Source of the DNA: a virus
DNA: 64,000 bases
Strand: one strand, 5' to 3'
Virus record (IMG/VR): IMGVR_UViG_3300035070_002626
Coordinates: 124,001 to 188,000 of that record
Position numbers and translations under genes: made by a program. The notes under the pieces are model-generated. The model saw nothing but the letters and a program-made list of their open reading frames with translations, ran no database searches and was not told the origin of the DNA. Below, piece after piece: positions 49,562-57,922 of the stretch (the first letter of the stretch is position 1; every line of letters starts with the position of its first letter).

Positions 49562-50557
49562 TTATCTATAGAGAATTTGAGTAATTTTTCCGCTGTTTAA
49601 TTTTACTTCTGGTACTGTTATATATCCTTGCCCGGTGGTAACCAACGAAATACTTGATACTGCATTAGCTGCAACTGTAGCTGTAGCTGTTGCGCCTGTT
49701 CCTCGGCCACCTTCGATGTCAACATTAGGATTACCAGTACCATACCATTCAACACCGCCGCCATTTAATGAAATGTTACTAACACGCCCGTCAGCAACTT
49801 CTGCAACTGCACTTGCACTATACCCATATTGGTTAATTTCAAAACGCACCCAATTGTGTGTGCCATCAACGTTGATGTAATCACGTGTGTCTTGATTGCT
49901 GTACACTGTTTGTGATCCGATATCATACCACGGCCCGAGTTGCGAATCACTGCCTTGTGCTTTTACATTACCAGTAAAGTTGTCAAAGTCAAGTTGAAAA
50001 GTTGTCAATGTATTGTCTGCTGTGTATGCTATACTGCTATAATTTCTATCATTGTTTGCTGCTGGTGTATTTTGCTTCAATGGTGAAGGTACTTCGAGTA
50101 TTGCACTCTCTACATAGTTTGGATAAACACTGTCAACAATATCCACTTGTCCTCTACCACTAGAATACGCATCAGTAAAGACTGCTTCAAACAATTCGCC
50201 ACTTGCTCTTTCCAAACTCCAGCTAGCAGTCTGAGCTTCAATACTACTCAACAATTCGTGTGATAAAACCACTTTGGCACGACCATATGCTGCTGACAAT
50301 ATGTCCAAGTCCTTAACAGCCAGTAATTCCTCGCCGTCGGTGCTCATCATTCTGAATGTGATCGTGCTACCTGAAATGTTTACAGGCTTTTGATCTTGGT
50401 TGATAAATTCAAAAAGAATAACATTATCAACTCCTAGGTTCACTTTAAGTTTCTTTGCATACACCGGTTGCCATCTCCTTTGAAAATACGCACCACTGGT
50501 GTCGACTAATAACACCTGTTGCTTTTGTTGATATAAATACACAGTGGTAGAATACAT
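49562..50557 (-). CDS. Structural protein, fibre- or adhesin-like
   Basis: A 331-residue protein with beta-rich, repetitive sequence and no signal peptide. Its C-terminal segments (GGRGTGATATATVAANAVSSI, then VPEVKLNSGKI) are typical of conserved virion proteins in marine T4-like phages. It is preceded by a perfect-core CATAAATA and TTGGAG ribosome site. It is probably a tail or head fibre component. Confidence 0.6.
   Translation of the reverse strand: MYSTTVYLYQQKQQVLLVDTSGAYFQRRWQPVYAKKLKVNLGVDNVILFEFINQDQKPVNISGSTITFRMMSTDGEELLAVKDLDILSAAYGRAKVVLSHELLSSIEAQTASWSLERASGELFEAVFTDAYSSGRGQVDIVDSVYPNYVESAILEVPSPLKQNTPAANNDRNYSSIAYTADNTLTTFQLDFDNFTGNVKAQGSDSQLGPWYDIGSQTVYSNQDTRDYINVDGTHNWVRFEINQYGYSASAVAEVADGRVSNISLNGGGVEWYGTGNPNVDIEGGRGTGATATATVAANAVSSISLVTTGQGYITVPEVKLNSGKITQILYR
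50532..50539 (+). promoter_or_regulatory. T4 late promoter TATAAATA for the 125-aa gene
   Basis: A perfect match lies 45 nt before the ATG at 50585 and within the 5' coding end of the divergent structural gene. Confidence 0.6.
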
Positions 50558-50579
50558 TAATTATAACTCCAATACAAGG

Positions 50580-50587
50580 TATTTATG
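50580..50587 (-). promoter_or_regulatory. Late promoter CATAAATA
   Basis: CATAAATACC lies 23 nt upstream of the structural gene ATG (50557). It overlaps the start codon of the divergent gene. Confidence 0.6.
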
Positions 50588-50962
50588 GGCGTAGAACTCT
50601 TCCAAAAGATCGCTGAGCGATATCCATTTATTACGTTTTGTACATATGCAAAGAACGAATATGTCGGCGTGGTTCAAAATCGAGATGATCAAGTTACAAC
50701 TATATACGATTTTGGTAGCATAGTAAACGATCAACAAAAACGAGATTTTATCGAACTAGCATCGCAGTGGTGGTGGGAAAGTAATCGCAGTATACCTATC
50801 AACATTTTTCTCAAAAATGATTGGGATCAATTTAGGCCTTATCTCAGAACATTTATCAACAAGGACTTGGATATATTGCTTGGGCCTGCAACAAGTTTAG
50901 CAGAACTGTCACGTAAGAAAATTAAACGCCGTAGTATTACTCTTGTTCGCAGAGTAGATTAA
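50585..50962 (+). CDS. Conserved phage hypothetical protein (125 aa)
   Basis: A soluble protein (MGVELFQKIAERYPFITFCTYAKNEYVGVVQNRDD...) with a C-terminal basic region (LSRKKIKRRSITLVRRV). It resembles a conserved unknown of T4-like cyanophages. It is one of few plus-strand genes in this part, behind a perfect late promoter, and overlaps the convergent polymerase-like gene by 26 nt. Confidence 0.65.
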   Translation: MGVELFQKIAERYPFITFCTYAKNEYVGVVQNRDDQVTTIYDFGSIVNDQQKRDFIELASQWWWESNRSIPINIFLKNDWDQFRPYLRTFINKDLDILLGPATSLAELSRKKIKRRSITLVRRVD

Positions 50963-51500
50963 GATGCAATGCTACTAGTGTTGCATAGCTAACAGCATGT
51001 GATTTCTTAAACACAAACCCATCACTACTATCACCATCCCACACACTAGCAAACACTTCATCCCATGGCTTGTTTTTCAGGTGTGCTTTACCGGGTCGAA
51101 TAATAGATATAAATGCAGCCATACGCTGTATGTTGTCTGGGCGCATTTCATTGAGTAGTTGTGTATAGTTACCTACATGCACTAGCTTTTGTGCAAGCTC
51201 GTTGTTAGTCCACATCAAGTCCCATTGGGGTTCTTTTGCTAACAATTCGTCATAGTGCTGCTGATCTCGTATTGATGTGTACACACTCATGTTAAGAAAG
51301 TCTAGTTTAAAGTATCCACGACTTTCAGCTTCGTCGTATGTTATACTAGCACAATTGTTTTTTGCATCATACGGAACAGGCGTAACATATACACCGGAGT
51401 TATGACGTCGACCTTGTTCGTTTTGCCTAGCAGAAGTACATTGAATTAAATCAATGATTGCTTGCCTGTCAGCAAAGTCAATGTCGACGTCTGCACTCAT
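50937..51500 (-). CDS. Miniature C-family DNA polymerase-like protein
   Basis: The 187-residue protein retains scattered signatures of the bacterial Pol III alpha palm. DVDIDFADR (4-12) matches the catalytic D-x-D region, and GYFKLDFLNMSVYTSI (62-77) matches the GLxKFDFLGLxxLT region, with Asp67 at the third aspartate. AAFISIIRPG (128-137) and FKKSHAVSYATL (164-175) match later motifs. The family is normally about 1,100 residues. The start is the ATGA overlap with the membrane-protein gene. It is either a shrunken polymerase or a repurposed palm. Confidence 0.65.
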   Translation of the reverse strand: MSADVDIDFADRQAIIDLIQCTSARQNEQGRRHNSGVYVTPVPYDAKNNCASITYDEAESRGYFKLDFLNMSVYTSIRDQQHYDELLAKEPQWDLMWTNNELAQKLVHVGNYTQLLNEMRPDNIQRMAAFISIIRPGKAHLKNKPWDEVFASVWDGDSSDGFVFKKSHAVSYATLVALHLNLLCEQE

Positions 51501-51751
51501 ACTAAGTCGCGAATAAACGAAGTAATATTTGCCACCAAAAACAACCCTGCTGCATATGTAAACCATTGCCCAAGATTAACTGCTGGCAGCTCTGCAACAT
51601 AAATTGCTTCGCCGAGCACAACACCGCCGTTGTACAGTGCATAACATGCACCTAGATATGCAGCTACTTTTATTACACTAAGATAAAACTTTTTGTCTTT
51701 ATGCTTAGGTTTTACTTGAACTTGTGAAATCTTTGGTCGAGTTAGTCCCAT
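51497..51751 (-). CDS. Two-helix small membrane protein (84 aa)
   Basis: A basic cytoplasmic start (MGLTRPKISQVQVKPKHKDKK), then hydrophobic segments at about 23-45 and 61-81. It is first in a transcript from a strong early-type promoter and is followed with an ATGA overlap by the polymerase-like gene. A membrane anchor for replication proteins is a guess. Confidence 0.6.
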   Translation of the reverse strand: MGLTRPKISQVQVKPKHKDKKFYLSVIKVAAYLGACYALYNGGVVLGEAIYVAELPAVNLGQWFTYAAGLFLVANITSFIRDLV

Positions 51752-51774
51752 TGGTATCTCCTTTTGTTGCTTTA

Positions 51775-51803
51775 CTTATAACACATGTAATACAACTTGT
51801 CAA
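51775..51803 (-). promoter_or_regulatory. Sigma-70-like early promoter
   Basis: TTGACA (51803-51798), 17-bp spacer ending TGTGT, TATAAG (51780-51775). Confidence 0.7.
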
Positions 51804-51806
51804 CCT

Positions 51807-52508
51807 TTACCAGCCTGCTTTTTTAAGTATTTCTTCTGCATACGCTTTGTCATCTGGATAATCTTTAAACTTTTTCTGCCAGAAGTCTGGATCAATCCAA
51901 GGCCACACTATCTTAATCTGATCACCGTTCATGTTTTCAAGATAGTCTTGCCCAGACTTGCTGTTAAACAATAACCACGGACTAATGCGCCCAGTTGATA
52001 TTGCAAATGCTACAGTGTTTTCGTTTCCATATCGTAAAAAGTCGTGTGCTGGATTGCCAGTTTTGTCACTCCATTTCATGCTGTACTTGATACCACGCTC
52101 AAGTGCATCTTGAAGTGCTTCACGTTTTATATATTGTTGCAAGTATTCATCATACAATGCTTCTTTACACCAGTGATCTATCTTTTTATTATTTGAAAGC
52201 AACCAGTTTAAAAACTTGGGCACATTTATAGCATTAATGGCTTGGCAATATCTTCCCCATGTTACAAACGCTTTGTAGTACGGACTTTTAGCAAAATCTG
52301 CAAATGTTTTTATTTTAGCACTGCCTTGTGTTGTTTCATAGAAACGCAAATAGGCTTGTAAACCTATTTGTACACCTACTTCTTTTTCTTCTTGAAATCT
52401 CTTTTTTGGTTCACACAGATGAACAGACAAACTGTTTTCACGTTTGAACTCACGCTTGCAATATTTGCAAACATAGACTTCACTTTTTGTCTGCGGTGCC
52501 GCTGTCAC
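51807..52508 (-). CDS. Zinc-finger phage protein of unknown role
   Basis: A 233-residue protein with a C2H2-type finger near the start (YVCKYCKREFKRENSLSVHLC). A long helical, Trp/Tyr-rich domain follows (SPYYKAFVTWGRYCQAINAI, ISPWLLFNSKSG). Similar proteins occur in marine T4-like phages beside clamp-loader genes. It may be a DNA-binding factor in replication or late transcription. It overlaps the clamp-loader-like gene by 29 nt. Confidence 0.65.
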   Translation of the reverse strand: MTAAPQTKSEVYVCKYCKREFKRENSLSVHLCEPKKRFQEEKEVGVQIGLQAYLRFYETTQGSAKIKTFADFAKSPYYKAFVTWGRYCQAINAINVPKFLNWLLSNNKKIDHWCKEALYDEYLQQYIKREALQDALERGIKYSMKWSDKTGNPAHDFLRYGNENTVAFAISTGRISPWLLFNSKSGQDYLENMNGDQIKIVWPWIDPDFWQKKFKDYPDDKAYAEEILKKAGW

Positions 52509-52929
52509 GCATGAATTCCTTTAGCTCTTTGTTGGTTATTAACTTACTTAGTAAGTCAATTTCATCTGCTTTCATTGCTGGATACAACTCCATCAGCGTT
52601 TTCTTTGCTATGTTGTTGCCTTTGTCTTTTTTCTTAGGTGCAATCCACTGATGCCTGTGATTTCCCATACCCGGACTAACACTTGTTGCACACAACCATT
52701 GTAGTTTTGGATGCTTGTTGATATCAAAGAAATGCTTGTTAAAACGCTCGTTGCAGGATATCAAATAATATTCTTGTAGTTCGCTGCTTCCTTGCACACT
52801 GCTTCCCCAGCGTATCATAAGATAGTTTGAAAACTTTTTACGCTCTTCGTCAGTGAGACTGTCATAAAAGTCTCGATCTTTACTATCAAAGCAACGCATT
52901 TCGTTTGCTATGTTAAGCTTGTCACTCAT
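52480..52929 (-). CDS. 62: Probable clamp-loader small subunit (gp62-like)
   Basis: A 149-residue helical protein (FYDSLTDEERKKFSNYLMIRWGSSVQGSS...). Marine T4-like relatives of this sequence are, as I recall, annotated as DNA polymerase clamp loader subunit A. It has no ATPase motif, as expected for gp62, and the C-terminal lysine-rich helix is consistent. It overlaps the gene above by 1 nt and the zinc-finger gene below. Confidence rests mainly on memory. Confidence 0.5.
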   Translation of the reverse strand: MSDKLNIANEMRCFDSKDRDFYDSLTDEERKKFSNYLMIRWGSSVQGSSELQEYYLISCNERFNKHFFDINKHPKLQWLCATSVSPGMGNHRHQWIAPKKKDKGNNIAKKTLMELYPAMKADEIDLLSKLITNKELKEFMRDSGTADKK

Positions 52930-53429
52930 TAAAATGCCTGCGTGATGTCAACAATTTCACAGTTCCTAGAGATATCTTTAACAAAGTATACACAACGGGG
53001 ATTAGGGCTGTCGTCAATTGGCACTGCCAACATCTGTCCGTTCTTCAACTTTGGCACATACCAAGTTACATCTTGATACACATCAACAATCTCAATGTTT
53101 AGGTAAGTAGGAGCAAAACTAGTCAACGGATTAAATTCAAAGACCTTGAATCCCCTGTCGTTGATACTAGTAAGTGCTAACATTTCTAAGTCGCCCACAT
53201 CTGGCTCTCCAATCAACACTTGCCAGTCAATGGGCATTTTCATAGTAGTGTTACCAATTTTAAGCACTAGTGCTGGACTATTAAACGTTTCTAGGAAAAT
53301 CAACGGAATGTAAAAATGATCTGCGTTTGCTGGATCGCTGTTATCAAAGATTGCAAAACGCATATCGTCGATTTCTTCTGGCAATGCATCCAACTCGAAT
53401 ACAGTATTATCTAGTGTTAATATTTTCAT
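52929..53429 (-). CDS. Conserved phage hypothetical protein (166 aa)
   Basis: A beta-rich soluble protein (MKILTLDNTVFELDALPEEIDDMRFAIFD...), with LIFLETFNSPALVLKIGN and KLKNGQMLAVPIDD segments that I associate with a conserved unknown protein in T4-like marine phages. It is the first gene behind an early-type promoter. No catalytic motif is seen. Confidence 0.65.
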   Translation of the reverse strand: MKILTLDNTVFELDALPEEIDDMRFAIFDNSDPANADHFYIPLIFLETFNSPALVLKIGNTTMKMPIDWQVLIGEPDVGDLEMLALTSINDRGFKVFEFNPLTSFAPTYLNIEIVDVYQDVTWYVPKLKNGQMLAVPIDDSPNPRCVYFVKDISRNCEIVDITQAF

Positions 53430-53474
53430 AGTTTTTTACATTCTCTATTATTGGTATTTAAATTTTATGTTACT

Positions 53475-53503
53475 AGTATACACGGTGTTATTAACATTGT
53501 CAA
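53475..53503 (-). promoter_or_regulatory. Sigma-70-like early promoter
   Basis: TTGACA (53503-53498), 17-bp spacer, TATACT (53480-53475). It reads into the 166-aa and clamp-loader-like genes. Confidence 0.7.
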
Positions 53504-54162
53504 TCATCCCGGATGAATCCTAGTAGTTTTTTAAAAGAGTCCAAGTCCTTGTACTCAAGTGTTGTTTGCTTCCATTGTCCGTATAATGTCTTTATTGCAT
53601 TCAGTTCATCTATGCTCGGTGTACGGCCAATTATAGTGCATGTTTTTATGAATTCTACTTTAAAATCTTTCCAATCTCCTAAAAAGTTTTTTAATTGAAT
53701 TTTATGCACATCGGTGTTACGAAGCATTTCTTGCCCGTTTTGAAACCAGTTTGCCTGTAGCGAACTATCTTTGTATAGTGCATTCATATACGCCCATTCA
53801 AAGTGATCGCCTGTGTCTATGTAAAAATTGTAGACTTCATCATCTTTCCCTGCCAAATCGTATAGGTTTGTGTGCGAATGACTATTAGTTACAGGATGCC
53901 CAAATACAATGTATACAGCATCAGACAGCAAGGTAGGGTCATGCACTACACGATCTACAGAAAATTCAAAGTCGCACCAGTTTCGGGTATTAAAAGATTT
54001 ATTAATCACAGATGTATAATCTAAAATTTTAAGCTTGTTGCTAGCTGTTAACTCAATATCATCGGGCATTGAATAACAATGTGCATTATCTAATAGGTTC
54101 AAGCATCTAGAAAAAAAATTACCACAAGCCCCAGGCAAAAATGCTATCGACACATATTTCAT
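53500..54162 (-). CDS. Hypothetical protein with loop resembling sulfotransferase start
   Basis: A 220-residue protein starting MKYVSIAFLPGACGNFFSRCLN. The Leu-Pro-Gly-Ala-Cys-Gly-Asn loop after a first strand resembles PAPS- or nucleotide-binding loops. No clear 3' phosphate motif is found, so a sulfotransferase is only possible. It is weakly related in this start region to the 43455 protein. It lies 6 bp after uvsW. Confidence 0.5.
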   Translation of the reverse strand: MKYVSIAFLPGACGNFFSRCLNLLDNAHCYSMPDDIELTASNKLKILDYTSVINKSFNTRNWCDFEFSVDRVVHDPTLLSDAVYIVFGHPVTNSHSHTNLYDLAGKDDEVYNFYIDTGDHFEWAYMNALYKDSSLQANWFQNGQEMLRNTDVHKIQLKNFLGDWKDFKVEFIKTCTIIGRTPSIDELNAIKTLYGQWKQTTLEYKDLDSFKKLLGFIRDD

Positions 54163-54168
54163 TTGGCT

Positions 54169-55632
54169 TCACTCATTCCACTTTAACTTTTCTACAGTAA
54201 ATGGATAGTTTGCTTCTTTGTAAAATTGTTTACGTTTAGTTAAATGCCTTTTGGCAAATCTACAAGTTGACGTTATATCCCAAATTTGCACATGGTCTTT
54301 GTCTTCTGCTTTTCGAATACCACGGCCAATACTTTGTATAACCCTTACAAAACTTTTACCTGGCTCTAGTAGTACAAGATTAAAAATACGTGGTAAATTA
54401 ATACCCACAGCCGCAACACCGTATGTTGCAATAATAATTTTACCAGTTGATGTGGCTATTTCATCATACTCGTCTTGGCGTTCTTTGGATTTGGTTGCAC
54501 CACTTACAAATACAGCGTTGTCTCCTAGTCTGCTTAACAGTTCTTGTCCTGCTGATATTCTGTCTACTAGCACAAGAGTATTACCGGTTTTGTTTACTTC
54601 CAAAACTACTCCGGAGATTGTGTCTAGTCTGCCCTTGTCTTCAAACAGATATTTTAGTTCACTTTGATAGTTTGTAAACTCAGCATTGTCTACTAGCTGC
54701 ACCACATTCACGTGGCAGTTTGCAAGTACACCTTTTTCCTGTAGCTCACTGGCTGCAAGTTGATTGATCACTGGGCCCAGCCCAACGTGCAGTGCTTGAA
54801 ATTCAAATTGTTCTTTGGGCACTGTGCCTGTTAGTCCCCAGCGCAGCGGTATCTGGCTCATTACGCCGGTTAGCAGTGTTTTTAGTGCATCTGCTTTTGC
54901 CATGTGCACTTCGTCAACAATAACAGCCACAACGTCCTCTAAGAACTCGTGTATTGTAATATCTACTTTATGATTCTTGGTATTCTTTAGCAACACGTTT
55001 AAACTTTGCCATGTGCAAATTGTGTGCTTGTGTCCAAATTCTTTTCTGTCACCATAAAACACACCTACATCTAATTGCATGTTTATGTAATCTGCTTCAG
55101 TCTGTGTTACCAGACTTTTGTTTGGAACAATAATAATACTACGCCCGTAATTTTCAACACGTTCGCTCAGTGCCGCAGTCATGATAGTCTTGCCTGCACC
55201 TGTTGCAATTTCTTGTATGCACTGAGGATTTTCTAAAAATCGATTTACAATTTCAACTTGATAGTCACGCAGTTTAACTGACTGCCCAACTGCTGGATGA
55301 TTCTTTGGCCAAAGTATATCAGCATACGATTCTTCAGTTACTGGCTCGAACTTGAATGTGGTTTGATATTCTCTATTGTCTTGGACTTCGATGTCGTAGT
55401 TAAAGTCTTCGAGTATAGGAATAATGTCAGGTAGCAGGTTTAAATATGTACTGCCGCCCATTTGAAAGTATGCAACTTTGCCGTCCCAGCGGCCTAACCG
55501 AACTGCTGGCAAGTATCTTGCATGTGGCACATCATACTTAAAAGTATTAACCAGCTTCTTGCGAACATCCAGTTCTAAGCCAGTGATTTTTAAGTTAACT
55601 TCATCATTTATTACTAGTGTTGCTGTTCTCAT
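54169..55632 (-). CDS. uvsW: UvsW ATP-dependent recombination helicase
   Basis: The 487-residue superfamily 2 helicase has an N-terminal domain as in T4 UvsW (PAVRLGRWDGKV). Walker A ATGAGKT (143-149), DEVH (240-243), LTGTVPKEQ and the late motif QSIGRGIRKAEDKD follow. UvsW resolves R-loops, stalled forks and recombination intermediates and moves T4 from origin to recombination replication. The length is typical. The ATG directly follows the promoter -10. Confidence 0.95.
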   Translation of the reverse strand: MRTATLVINDEVNLKITGLELDVRKKLVNTFKYDVPHARYLPAVRLGRWDGKVAYFQMGGSTYLNLLPDIIPILEDFNYDIEVQDNREYQTTFKFEPVTEESYADILWPKNHPAVGQSVKLRDYQVEIVNRFLENPQCIQEIATGAGKTIMTAALSERVENYGRSIIIVPNKSLVTQTEADYINMQLDVGVFYGDRKEFGHKHTICTWQSLNVLLKNTKNHKVDITIHEFLEDVVAVIVDEVHMAKADALKTLLTGVMSQIPLRWGLTGTVPKEQFEFQALHVGLGPVINQLAASELQEKGVLANCHVNVVQLVDNAEFTNYQSELKYLFEDKGRLDTISGVVLEVNKTGNTLVLVDRISAGQELLSRLGDNAVFVSGATKSKERQDEYDEIATSTGKIIIATYGVAAVGINLPRIFNLVLLEPGKSFVRVIQSIGRGIRKAEDKDHVQIWDITSTCRFAKRHLTKRKQFYKEANYPFTVEKLKWNE

Positions 55633-55637
55633 AATGT

Positions 55638-55666
55638 ATTATACCACATTTTTTCCATATAGTCAA
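55638..55666 (-). promoter_or_regulatory. Early promoter with perfect -10, predicted leaderless uvsW
   Basis: TTGACT (55666-55661), 17-bp spacer ending TGTGG, TATAAT (55643-55638). Only 5 nt separate the -10 from the ATG. Confidence 0.75.
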
Positions 55667-55676
55667 GATATATCGG

Positions 55677-56549
55677 TTAATAAACAAATACTGATTGTAT
55701 GTTGTTGTAGTTTTTTAAGTTGTCTAAAACTAATTGTTTGTCGTCATACCTTAACTGTGCTATTTTAATATGCCCAGTGGTTAGCTCAGGGTCGCCCCAA
55801 CGGTAGCCCTTATCATTGAAGTACGCTGCATTAGCATCATAAAATTCTTTACATTTATGAATAAAAAAGTTGTCAGTGTTATCATAAAAACCAACTTGAA
55901 AGTCTACGCTGTAGTGCAAATTTGGAACAAAATCATGATGGTGGTCGTCGTCATCAATTGCTAGTGCGTCCAAAGGCTTACCGACATCGGCATACAGAGT
56001 GTACATCCCGCCGAAGTCAACAGTGTTTACAAATAACTTATAATCCTCTTCAGTAAAACGTTCAGTCTTTGGCAAATCAAAGTACACCACTCTAAGTTTT
56101 GGATCAAGCCGTGCATGCCCTTCGCAACGATGTACAGTTTGATTGATGTGGCTGAGGCACTGTCGTAATTGATTTCCCTGTTCAGTCTGAAAAATAGGAT
56201 TAGTTTGCCAAGTATCTAATTGTCCATGATGCAACTCAAATACACTGTGCAGGTAATTCAAGGTATCTTGATCGTTAATGTCAGAAATATTTCTAGTAAA
56301 CATACCCGGGTGTATATTATTACAGGTGTTGATATTTTGATTTAAAAAATCAACTGTATACTGTGCATTCCATTGATCATTGAGATTGTACAATGCCCAA
56401 GGTTCACTGATGTTATCCTGGCGTTGTTGTGCATGTAAGAATCTATCAATCCATTTTGACAGAAAACTACTAGAGATTAAATCAAAGTTCAGATCATAAG
56501 TATCTTGATGATTGTCTTTTTTACTAAGTCTAACAGTTATGTTCTTCAT
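55677..56549 (-). CDS. Hypothetical protein (290 aa)
   Basis: ATG at 56549 is used because further upstream codons run through the terminator-like hairpin. The protein (MKNITVRLSKKDNHQDTYDL) has a His/Asp-rich stretch (DDDDHHHDF, about 200-208) that could bind metal. The last part (LRYDDKQLVLDNLKNYNNIQSVFVY) is alpha/beta. Similar proteins are scattered in marine phages, to my memory without function. Confidence 0.6.
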   Translation of the reverse strand: MKNITVRLSKKDNHQDTYDLNFDLISSSFLSKWIDRFLHAQQRQDNISEPWALYNLNDQWNAQYTVDFLNQNINTCNNIHPGMFTRNISDINDQDTLNYLHSVFELHHGQLDTWQTNPIFQTEQGNQLRQCLSHINQTVHRCEGHARLDPKLRVVYFDLPKTERFTEEDYKLFVNTVDFGGMYTLYADVGKPLDALAIDDDDHHHDFVPNLHYSVDFQVGFYDNTDNFFIHKCKEFYDANAAYFNDKGYRWGDPELTTGHIKIAQLRYDDKQLVLDNLKNYNNIQSVFVY

Positions 56550-56573
56550 ATAATCTCGTTTTTCTTTTAAAAG

Positions 56574-56603
56574 GGCGGGCAGTGCATGATGCAACTGCCC
56601 GCC
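56574..56603 (-). terminator. GC-rich terminator-like hairpin
   Basis: A perfect 10-bp stem GGCGGGCAGT/ACTGCCCGCC with a 10-nt loop, followed on the minus strand by CTTTT. It is a strong outlier in this AT-rich sequence. Confidence 0.7.
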
Positions 56604-56610
56604 AAGTGCT

Positions 56611-56642
56611 AGATCGCCTAGGAGCTAGATATCTGGCGATCT
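56611..56642 (-). terminator. Second hairpin directly after the AAA+ gene stop
   Basis: An 8-bp stem AGATCGCC/GGCGATCT with a 16-nt loop. It begins 3 nt after the stop of the AAA+ gene and precedes the GC-rich hairpin by 7 nt, forming a tandem structure. Confidence 0.55.
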
Positions 56643-56645
56643 ACT

Positions 56646-57461
56646 TCACCTACGGCGCATAACAGTGTTCTCTGCAAGTTCTTTCCAATTCGGAGATACC
56701 TTTGTAAGATCAGCTATTTTGAGTGCCATACGTAAACTCATTTCACGTAATGTTTCTTTTTTGTCGTTCATAAAGCCAAGTATTGCGTTTTCTTGTTCTT
56801 TAGATATATCGTACCCATTAAACAGTTCGCCTGTGTTGCAAATTTGTTTGATGCGCAGATATTTGTCACGCATTGTATCTAGTGTAAGATCTAGATAGTG
56901 GCAACGGCTTTGCAATGCTTCGAGGTGATCCTGCATTTTTTTGCTGCGAATGTTTTCAAACTTAACGTTGGTAATAAAAATAACACCGCCTTTGAATTCA
57001 AACTTGTTTGGAATACCTTCTGCACGAAGTTTTGCACTATCTGCATTCCAATGCAGTACACGCTTCTTACCACTGTCCAGTGCAGCTTTTAGGATGTTGA
57101 GACTGAGCTCATCCATTAGCACACTGTCACAGTCATCAAATACCAGCACATGATTCTTGTCTGCGTGTTCATATAATTTGGCATACAATCCTAGTGCAGT
57201 CATTGCACCTTTAACTACTTCATATTTGATACTGCGCCCAGCAATAGCATCCATCATCGAACTTTTGTCTAGTTCTTTTTCAACACCGTATGATTTACCC
57301 ACACCCGGAGGTCCAGTTACAATCATTGCACGAACATCGCCTGCGATAACCGCTTTGGTCATATCGTGTAAGATATCAAATCGAGTTTCGATGCGTTTCA
57401 TTACTGCATCATCAGATTCAAATTTAATTGTTTCTGCTTGTTTTTGCTTTAGTTTAGGCAT
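56646..57461 (-). CDS. AAA+ ATPase
   Basis: The 271-residue protein has Walker A GPPGVGKS (50-57), Walker B VLVFDDCDS (105-113), a sensor-1 strand VIFITNVKF and an arginine in SRCHYLDL. It does not match the T4 gp44 clamp-loader start or length (about 320 aa), so I do not call it that. It resembles a single-domain ATPase found in large marine phages. It may help replication or DNA remodelling. It is behind an excellent early-type promoter and ahead of a double hairpin. Confidence 0.75.
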   Translation of the reverse strand: MPKLKQKQAETIKFESDDAVMKRIETRFDILHDMTKAVIAGDVRAMIVTGPPGVGKSYGVEKELDKSSMMDAIAGRSIKYEVVKGAMTALGLYAKLYEHADKNHVLVFDDCDSVLMDELSLNILKAALDSGKKRVLHWNADSAKLRAEGIPNKFEFKGGVIFITNVKFENIRSKKMQDHLEALQSRCHYLDLTLDTMRDKYLRIKQICNTGELFNGYDISKEQENAILGFMNDKKETLREMSLRMALKIADLTKVSPNWKELAENTVMRRR

Positions 57462-57504
57462 TTCTAGCTCCTTACAGTGTTTGCTTTTTTAGCTTATGTA
57501 TAAC

Positions 57505-57533
57505 ATTATAAGATAGTTTTATTGTGCTGTCAA
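57505..57533 (-). promoter_or_regulatory. Sigma-70-like early promoter of the AAA+ gene
   Basis: TTGACA (57533-57528), 17-bp spacer, TATAAT (57510-57505). This is a near-consensus promoter but lacks the TGn extension. Confidence 0.75.
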
Positions 57534-57537
57534 CCTT

Positions 57538-57633
57538 TTAGTTAACAATATAGCAAATAATTCCAACAAGTGCAATTAAAGACATAACATCGGAAGTAAA
57601 TTGAATTGCTAAATTTTTAAATAAACTCGTCAT
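57538..57633 (-). CDS. Membrane micropeptide (31 aa)
   Basis: ATG at 57633 lies immediately at the end of the AT-hook-like gene (overlapping AAATGA). The product (MTSLFKNLAIQFTSDVMSLIALV...) has one hydrophobic helix at the C-terminal end. A coding role is supported by coupling to the upstream gene and by its exact fit before the next promoter. Confidence 0.45.
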   Translation of the reverse strand: MTSLFKNLAIQFTSDVMSLIALVGIICYIVN

Positions 57634-57798
57634 TTTTTACCTTTAGGGCCAGGATTTGCTTTTGGCCGACCTCGCTTGCGTTGCCACGGATTTATCAAAA
57701 GTTCTTCAGTGCGAGCATTGGGTTCACACACTGTGATTTCGTTGCCCTTGGCTAGCCATTCGTCAATGACCTCTTGCGGAGTGGGTTCATGATTTGAC
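57631..57798 (-). CDS. Small AT-hook-like protein with TTG start (55 aa)
   Basis: The frame begins at TTG (57798) with AAGGAAAATATA upstream and stops at TGA (57631), overlapping the next ATG. The product starts MSNHEPTPQEVIDEWLAKGNE and ends PWQRKRGRPKANPGPKGKK. The Arg-Gly-Arg-Pro core is an AT-hook, suggesting minor-groove DNA binding. The open frame, ribosome site and overlap together support it. Confidence 0.55.
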
Positions 57799-57824
57799 AA
57801 TATATTTTCCTTTCTTTTTTTATC

Positions 57825-57917
57825 TTATACAATAATCATTGCTATTGCAATTATAGGAATTACAATAAATGCAACAGTTAGCGATATGTGTATGATTTGC
57901 CATATAACTTTATTCAT
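57825..57917 (-). CDS. Membrane micropeptide (30 aa)
   Basis: ATG at 57917 lies 5 nt after the stop of the 76-aa gene. The product (MNKVIWQIIHISLTVAFIVI...) is almost wholly hydrophobic, a single membrane helix. Coupling supports it, but the low complexity calls for caution. Confidence 0.45.
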   Translation of the reverse strand: MNKVIWQIIHISLTVAFIVIPIIAIAMIIV

Positions 57918-57922
57918 CTGTG

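Noticed and set aside
53475-53503. Extended -10 at this promoter
   Set aside because: The base triplet before TATACT is GTG, not TGn, so it is counted as an ordinary sigma-70-like promoter.
56646-57461. T4 gp44 clamp-loader ATPase
   Set aside because: Too short and lacking the gp44 start and arginine-finger context; only a general AAA+ assignment is supported.
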